Of a DNA stretch of 6,002 bases, positions 5,903 through 6,002 are shown piece by piece (position 1 is the stretch's first letter; every line of letters starts with the position of its first letter). The stretch is from contig PIVH01000380.1 in NCBI GenBank assembly GCA_003354225.1, positions 1 to 6,002 on the forward strand. Reading direction: 5' to 3'. This DNA is from Globobulimina sp. Taxonomy: Eukaryota > Foraminifera > Rotaliida. Made by a program: the position numbers and the translations under genes. The notes beneath the pieces are model-generated. The model was not told where the DNA came from. It saw nothing but the letters and a program-made list of their open reading frames with translations, and made no database searches.

Positions 5903-6002
5903 TTACAAAAAGAAGCCTTGCGATGGTCGAAAACTCGAGCCACACTCACTCAATTTAACATGAGCTTTGATATAATCTTCAAAAAACTTATTCTGATCCC
6001 TC
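5903..6002 (-). CDS. Class I haem peroxidase (ascorbate/cytochrome c peroxidase-like), C-terminus only
   Basis: Read leftward from the window edge, the minus strand encodes 32 residues and a TAA stop at 5905-5903. The segment RDQNKFFEDYIKAHVKLSE matches the last helix of class I peroxidases, where a '.D...FF.DY..AH.KLSELG' pattern is typical of ascorbate peroxidases and a related one ends yeast cytochrome c peroxidase. A short tail, FRPSQGFFL, follows; a Phe/Pro/Gly-containing extension of this kind occurs in protist and plant relatives. These enzymes reduce hydrogen peroxide using ascorbate or cytochrome c. The haem-binding residues are outside the window, so substrate and location cannot be judged. 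The gene converges on the SCO gene. Confidence 0.72.
   Translation of the reverse strand, partial: RDQNKFFEDYIKAHVKLSECGSSFRPSQGFFL

Noticed and set aside
5449-5945. Minus-strand open frames opposite SCO exon 2 and its 3' flank
   Set aside because: They overlap the unmistakable SCO catalytic domain in antisense, and the real minus-strand gene is in a different frame ending at 5903.
1-6002. Bacterial origin, operon structure, tRNA/rRNA, CRISPR, transposon or viral genes
   Set aside because: Spliceosomal introns and a mitochondrial presequence exclude a bacterial source. I saw no cloverleaf, no repeat-spacer array, no transposase or integrase motifs and no terminal inverted repeats.

Overview
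The window comes from an AT-rich, gene-dense nuclear genome of a eukaryote, most likely a unicellular one. The evidence is a mitochondrial SCO-type copper chaperone with a presequence and a clear GT-AG spliceosomal intron (65 nt), further candidate introns of about 46-94 nt, purine at -3 and G at +4 around the chosen ATGs, no bacterial-type ribosome binding sites, and intergenic gaps of only 58-131 bp. TAA and TGA both act as stops, so the standard code fits. I cannot name the lineage.

Layout, left to right. (1) A plus-strand gene enters from the left edge and ends at 2137. It reads as three exons (about 1-73, 168-704, 756-2137) and encodes a large protein with a CLASP/TOG-like helical region and a lysine-rich tail, so it is probably microtubule-associated. 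(2) A plus-strand gene at 2264-3639 encodes an unrecognised all-helical, armadillo-like protein. It needs one or two short introns and carries a 32-bp-period imperfect tandem duplication (2976-3031) that appears to disturb its reading frame. (3) An intronless plus-strand gene at 3771-4679 encodes a DUF4336 (metallo-beta-lactamase-fold-like) protein with an N-terminal membrane anchor. (4) A plus-strand gene at 4745-5844 encodes a SCO1/SCO2-family copper chaperone (344 aa after splicing), with both copper-binding cysteines and the distal histidine. (5) A minus-strand gene enters from the right edge and ends at 5903. Only its C-terminal 32 residues are visible, and they look like the last helix of a class I haem peroxidase (ascorbate peroxidase / cytochrome c peroxidase).

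The four plus-strand genes lie head to tail and the fifth converges on the SCO gene with 58 bp between stop codons. SCO1 and a possible mitochondrial peroxidase both touch the respiratory chain, but adjacency in a compact eukaryotic genome is weak evidence for joint function. I found no tRNA, rRNA, CRISPR array, transposon or known virus-like gene. The strongest leads are the duplication and its possible splicing consequences in gene 2, and an extreme C-over-G strand skew confined to the 5' part of the SCO gene.
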